A stretch of DNA of 11,981 bases, taken from contig MU604068.1 in assembly GCA_025201845.1 (NCBI GenBank), forward strand, positions 25,501 through 37,481, read 5' to 3'. The translations under genes and the position numbers were made by a program. Below the pieces are notes generated by a model. That model did not search any database. It was not told the origin of the DNA and was given only the letters and a program-made list of their open reading frames with translations. This document shows positions 8,179-11,981 of this stretch, piece by piece. This DNA comes from Martensiomyces pterosporus (taxonomy: Eukaryota > Kickxellomycota > Kickxellomycetes > Kickxellales > Kickxellaceae). Numbering within the stretch: position 1 is the stretch's first letter; each line of letters opens with the position of its first letter.

Positions 8179-8264
8179 GCTCAGGCATGGTTAATGCTCT
8201 CAACAAAGCGGCATTCAGTCTCGCCACAAGGATCAAAGGAGTCAAGTCACCAAGGGCATTTATG

Positions 8265-10037
8265 TCACGGAATGGAAGGGCGCGGGACAACTTTGGCATT
8301 CAAGAGCCCATCGTTCATGTATGGAGACCCTGACATCTCCCCAAGGAACTTGCCTAGCATTGCTTCGTAGAAATCCACATCGTCTCTTTGGTCCACACTC
8401 AAGTTCATGCTTTCGAGCATAGGGAGGTGTAGCGCAAGCTCAAGCGCATAAGGCGCCGTGTAGTAATGACGCTCCTTTGGGTTGTGCAGGCGGCAATTAA
8501 AATGGCGCAGAGTGCTGCTCACGGGCGGGTAGTCCGCTTGGGGCGGCTGACGCTCATCGACATCCTCACCCGTATCTCCTTGCCTATCATTCAACCCGTA
8601 GATAGTCACATAATCGACATTGAGCTCCAGCTCGACAAGGTGCTTCAGGCTGTTGAGGAGTCGAAGCATTGACTTGAAGTCGATCTCCACGCCGAGGCAC
8701 AGCAAGCGCAAGTTGACGCACCCAATATCGGGTGGCACTTGGAAGAGTGTATTACGCGTAGTTGACCTGAATGCCATCCTCTGTATGCTCGTCTTCGCGC
8801 GCAGCAGGCTGGTAAATGCAGATTTGCACAGATCCACAGAACCTGTGAATTCTTCGTCTATGCCCCACAAACTAGCATCAAACTCGACCGTTTCTAGGCT
8901 TTTGAACAACTCGGCGTCAAAGTCAAAGTACACATCTCCATTGCCCACGTACAGTGATGCCAGGCTGTTGTGGCACTGGGTGCGAGAGATGAAATCATGA
9001 AAGTTGTATGTCATGTCCGTGCACCTGAGAGTGCGAAGAACTGGAAACAACGGCACTCGGCAGTCTAGCCTGCCACCAGCAGATCCAGCTGCCCACACCG
9101 ACCTTTTTGTCAGCACACCTCCCGTAGCGCCTTGCAAGTGTGGAGGGATGCCATCCCTGTATATCCAACAGAATGGGCTTTTAAAGGTAACATCCAGGTG
9201 TTTGAGCCTCGCAAACACCACGGTCTGGTTTCCTTGACCGTCGTAGAATATGTTCCATACGTTGTCCGGATTAATGGAGCTGAGCGTAAGATCGACCAAG
9301 GTAGGTGCAAACAGTGGTGGCAAGTGGTTGGTGTTGATGCCTTGGCTATCACAGTTCAGACGAAGCGATGTGAGTTGGGCCAAGAAAGACACCGATGGTG
9401 GAGTGTAGGTAAGCGGCACAGTGCCTGAAGGCACCTCACAAATAACTGAGGGTGTCTGGCGTAGCTTAGGGAGCTCCTTGTCAAGCTGCTTGACGACGTC
9501 CGAGCAAGAAAACAAGTCTTCAACCCCTAAATGCACGTGGTCATAGATGTAGGCGTATGAACGCAGATTCGGCCATTTGGCCTCGCTTCCCGCGTCCATG
9601 TCATCTCGCACCGCCCTAATGATATCGTCTGGGGCTGTGTATTCATTTACAAATAGCTTCACTCGTTGCACATACTCTGAGCACGCTGCCGATTTTGCAA
9701 GGGCAGCGGTGTGGCGAGTGCAAATCGTCAGGTTTGGTGGTGCAGTACTTTCTGCTTCGCTTAGTTTGTCATCGTTGTTATCGGATACTGGAAACTCGAA
9801 TACCAGGTTCCTGTACAACAGAGGTAGCAGGAGCTGACGCAGACTGGTGTTGACGCTTGCCACAGGCAACAGTTCGTAAAATACATGCTCGCACCAACTC
9901 TTTTCGCTTAGCCATTTAACGACTGTGAGCAAGACATCCAAAGGTAAGTCGTCCAATAACGCCATTTTGAGGGTATTGAAAAAGGTAAAAACGCAGGGGT
10001 AGGAAGCGGAGACAAAGCGTGGGCTGCTGTTTTGCAT
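8265..10037 (-). CDS. F-box/leucine-rich-repeat-like protein, 590 aa (F-box gene 1)
   Basis: This is a single-exon gene from ATG 10037-10035 to TGA 8267-8265. An F-box-like N-terminus (about residues 27-70, with LDDLPLDVLLTVVKWL and PLLYRNLVFEF) is followed by irregular leucine-rich repeats, for example LAQLTSLRLNC, APTLVDLTLSS, FPVLRTLRCTD, LKHLVELELNV and LPMLESMNLSV. Such proteins usually present substrates to SCF ubiquitin ligases through Skp1, but family members this divergent are rarely tested. An in-frame ATG at 9965-9963 has a better context (A at -3, G at +4) and sits two codons before the F-box, so a 566-aa product is an equally good possibility. The gene faces the P450 convergently and lies head-to-tail with a distant, truncated relative upstream. 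Domain assignment rests on motif appearance, not a profile search; the F-box itself is weak. Confidence 0.8.
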   Translation of the reverse strand: MQNSSPRFVSASYPCVFTFFNTLKMALLDDLPLDVLLTVVKWLSEKSWCEHVFYELLPVASVNTSLRQLLLPLLYRNLVFEFPVSDNNDDKLSEAESTAPPNLTICTRHTAALAKSAACSEYVQRVKLFVNEYTAPDDIIRAVRDDMDAGSEAKWPNLRSYAYIYDHVHLGVEDLFSCSDVVKQLDKELPKLRQTPSVICEVPSGTVPLTYTPPSVSFLAQLTSLRLNCDSQGINTNHLPPLFAPTLVDLTLSSINPDNVWNIFYDGQGNQTVVFARLKHLDVTFKSPFCWIYRDGIPPHLQGATGGVLTKRSVWAAGSAGGRLDCRVPLFPVLRTLRCTDMTYNFHDFISRTQCHNSLASLYVGNGDVYFDFDAELFKSLETVEFDASLWGIDEEFTGSVDLCKSAFTSLLRAKTSIQRMAFRSTTRNTLFQVPPDIGCVNLRLLCLGVEIDFKSMLRLLNSLKHLVELELNVDYVTIYGLNDRQGDTGEDVDERQPPQADYPPVSSTLRHFNCRLHNPKERHYYTAPYALELALHLPMLESMNLSVDQRDDVDFYEAMLGKFLGEMSGSPYMNDGLLNAKVVPRPSIP

Positions 10038-10464
10038 CGCCCTAATGCTGTATTGACAGCACTGTCCACAGCCACAGCCAGGATCAACGTAATTCCTGTT
10101 GATCAGCGCAGCTCAAGTCGACTCACCTTGTTTATTTTGCTTGTTCCGCCTGAGCCACACTGCATGCAGGGTACACCGGAGGCAGTGCTCCAAACACAGG
10201 CAGTGAGGCCATCCTCCTGTCCATGCGCCACAACATGCTTTTCACCAAACACACCAGGTGAGGATGGTATGCGTGCATGGAATGGTAGAGTACAGACATC
10301 ACAGATTCATGATCATCCGCCAGAGTGTGCTTCAGACAGCGACAGCACAAGCTAGATTGTGTAAGCGAGAGTGCTGAGAGTATTATTTTGTCAGATCAAA
10401 CGTGGAGAGAGGTGAAAGAGAAAAATGGAAGCAGACTACGAAGGAGAAGCATGGTGTTTGGTTA
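10038..10464. other. Interval between the two F-box-like genes
   Basis: These 427 bases hold the 3' flank of F-box gene 2 and the upstream region of F-box gene 1, both on the minus strand. A consensus donor GTGAGT (see the intron candidate) and a short perfect inverted repeat (GATCAAC at 10082-10088, GTTGATC at 10098-10104) are present. Short reading frames have no recognisable content. No clear copy of the 3'-flank repeat is found after the F-box gene 2 stop; a faint resemblance (minus-strand AATAATAC, then CTCGCTT, then ACACA, around 10352-10390) is too weak to call. Confidence 0.6.
10062..10126 (-). other. Candidate 5'-UTR intron of F-box gene 1
   Basis: On the minus strand AAG is followed by GTGAGT (10126-10121), a full donor consensus. 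A branch-like CTGAT lies inside and an ACAG acceptor ends at 10062, giving a 65-nt intron that would be removed 24 nt before the upstream ATG. A second acceptor would give 79 nt. Size and signals fit fungal introns, but donors of this quality also arise by chance. Confidence 0.25.
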
Positions 10465-11712
10465 TCAGTTATGCCACAGAGATATGCTACTCACTTTAAT
10501 AGTGCGCAAATGGGGAAACGCATTAGCATATTGAGCGGCAAACTCCCTGATATCAGAGACATACAAGGCAGGCACGACAACCTTGTCCAGAGACTGAGTA
10601 AGAACGGTCAAGTAGCACATAACATCCAGGCTGAATACCAGTGGGAGTTTACGATCTGAATAAACCCTAATACTCCTTAGATTAGTAGTAATAGACAGCG
10701 CTTGTCTCGAGCTTCCTCCAAGAATCGCTCGCAGGCTTGTGCCAACCTCATCAAACTCGTCAGCAATGTTCTCGACTTTAAACTTTTGCAGCTTTGGCAA
10801 TTGAGTGATGATCTGAATAACTGAAGCGAAAAATATGTTTGTTTCAAGAGTGAGGCTCTTTAGGTTTGTCCATTCAATTGTGTTGGGTATAGGCAAGGGC
10901 ATGCTACTCTGAAACACGCCCAGCCTAGCAGTTCTTGCATTAGAGGTTGTACCAAGAAGACCACGATAAAATCCGACATAACTGTCGTAGTCGTCTGGTG
11001 AGACACTGTGGATGTTAAAACGAACATTTACCGCATTATGCAGAATGCGGGTATCCATGTGCTGTACTGACTTGAACGAACAGTCGATATCAACAGTTTG
11101 CAGAGGCGAATGGACAAACATTGAGTAGAATGCACCACCATTATATGGACTATTAAGTATATATAGCTCCTTCAACTTTGGAAATAATAACGTGTGACAA
11201 CCAATGTTGGGTGAAACTGTACTCGTGCTCACTTGCCTGTTGGAATTATCTAGCTCCTTTTCATTCTCTGATGGTTGACGAAATGCAAGAGAAAGCCTGC
11301 ATAGATTGGTAAATTCGATATGACTAGGTGCTGCACCGATGAATGTCCACCAAGCAAAACTGTGTGGGATATCAAAAAGCATCAGCCTCTCTAGGGGTGA
11401 AGCGAGCAGCTGTGGAAGCCGATTTGTTATTCCAGAAGCAATTCCAGCCTCTAAATGTCTGAGTTTAGATGAAAATGAATGGCAATTGAAGGTGATAGGA
11501 GTGGGAAAGCATCTGAGTGAATACAGCCGGCTAATATACATGTTAGCCAGCTCATTCGACAAGATTCGAGTTGTATTTGATTGAGGAAAAATCTGTATGT
11601 GTAAATCACCGATATTTGGAAGGTGTCTTCCAAAGTACTCTGTCAGCTGAACTGCCAATGCGTCATTGTCACTAGAATTAGGTATGCCATCATCAGTAGC
11701 AGCATTTCCATT
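10465..11712 (-). pseudogene. N-terminally truncated F-box/LRR-like gene (F-box gene 2)
   Basis: The minus-strand frame ending in TGA at 10467-10465 codes for about 415 residues of leucine-rich-repeat-like protein with segments such as LPNIGDLHIQIF, FPKLKELYILN, WTNLKSLTLET, LPKLQKFKVEN and FPHLRTIKVSS. Its segment order resembles the C-terminal 415 or so residues of F-box gene 1, so the two look like distant tandem relatives. The F-box and the first part of the repeat domain are missing. Past about 11.71 kb the frame stays open to an ATG at 11916-11914, but there it is the complement of a reverse transcriptase and has no LRR character. I read this as a gene cut by a retroelement and probably non-functional, though a chimeric 483-aa product cannot be excluded. 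The breakpoint is placed to about 25 bases. The gene looks more AT-rich than its neighbours. Confidence 0.7.
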
Positions 11713-11981
11713 GACTGCCGCTTCTCGGAAAAGCCCCTGGAGATCCTGGATCTTGACATCTCGAAGGCGTACGACTCTGTGTCCCCCAAGCTGCTTCAAA
11801 CCTCCATGGAGCGGCTTGGTATCCCGGAGCAGATCACTCGCCTCGTCATGGCGCTTCACGAACACCGCGAGGTCTCGGTCCTCACGGCGCACCGCCAGCC
11901 TGTTCCATTCACCCAAAAGTGCGGCTTGGCGCAGGGAGACTCGCTGTCCCCGCTCCTCTGGCTGATCGTCTACGATGCGCT
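11713..11981 (+). mobile_element. Non-LTR (LINE-type) retrotransposon fragment, reverse transcriptase domain
   Basis: In the plus frame beginning at 11713 the sequence codes for about 89 residues of a LINE-type reverse transcriptase and stays open to the window end. Block A is LDISKAYDSV, with aspartates at 11755-11757 and 11773-11775. Block B is CGLAQGDSLSPLLW (11920-11961, QGD from 11932). The catalytic YxDD block would lie beyond the edge. The N-terminal part of the RT and any endonuclease or ORF1 are not found to the left, where F-box-gene sequence begins, so the copy appears 5'-truncated, as is common for elements inserted by target-primed reverse transcription. It runs antisense to the F-box gene and looks clearly more GC-rich. 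The exact left boundary is uncertain by about 25 bases. The tail and target-site duplication lie outside the window. Confidence 0.88.

Larger units (their letters stand above)
7817..8264. other. Convergent interval between P450 and F-box gene 1
   Basis: These 448 bases separate two genes that point at each other, so they should hold both 3' untranslated regions and terminators. They contain repeat copy B (7902-8062) and, on the opposite strand, a shorter related motif (8110-8178). A reverse CCAAT pentamer (ATTGG at 8101-8105) also lies here without an obvious gene to serve. No coding capacity is recognised. Confidence 0.7.

Noticed and set aside
10082..10104. Inverted repeat GATCAAC/GTTGATC with a 9-base loop as an operator or terminator hairpin.
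   Set aside because: Arms of seven bases that do not extend are common by chance, and eukaryotic genes do not use such hairpins as terminators.

Overview
The window looks like nuclear DNA from an early-diverging fungus, most likely the Kickxellomycotina (a Coemansia-like genome). This is inferred from four things: a fungal type I fatty acid synthase whose beta and alpha halves are fused in one reading frame, long genes with no visible introns, divergent F-box/leucine-rich-repeat-like proteins of the kind abundant in those genomes, and a non-LTR retrotransposon fragment. Species-level assignment is not possible from the sequence alone.

Layout. Positions 2-5146 (+) hold the 3' part of the fused fatty acid synthase: end of the malonyl/palmitoyl transferase (MPT), acyl carrier protein (ACP), ketoreductase (KR) and ketosynthase (KS). 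The frame is open from the window edge, and the beta-derived remainder lies upstream. The protein stops just after the KS tail, where yeast Fas2 would go on into a phosphopantetheinyl transferase (PPT) domain. A 1.1-kb non-coding stretch follows, then an intact intronless microsomal cytochrome P450 (6257-7816, +). A convergent F-box/LRR-like gene occupies 8265-10037 (-). A second, distantly related F-box/LRR-like gene (10465 to about 11.71 kb, -) has lost its N-terminal part. From about 11.71 kb to the window end the sequence is instead the reverse transcriptase of a non-LTR retrotransposon on the opposite strand.

The main observations are: (1) a FAS fused at the natural subunit ends and lacking the integrated PPT domain, a layout otherwise familiar from bacterial type I FAS; (2) a segment before the KR that is about 100 residues shorter than in yeast; (3) an approximately 155-bp imperfect repeat found downstream of both the FAS and P450 genes in the same orientation, with an 11-base core that recurs in the 3' flank of the convergent F-box gene; (4) an F-box gene cut by a retroelement, leaving an antisense reading frame that crosses the junction and would mislead gene prediction.

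The genes do not form an obvious pathway. FAS makes C16/C18 acyl chains in the cytosol and the P450 could oxidise a lipid, but adjacency is the only link. The F-box/retroelement end looks like fast-evolving accessory sequence.
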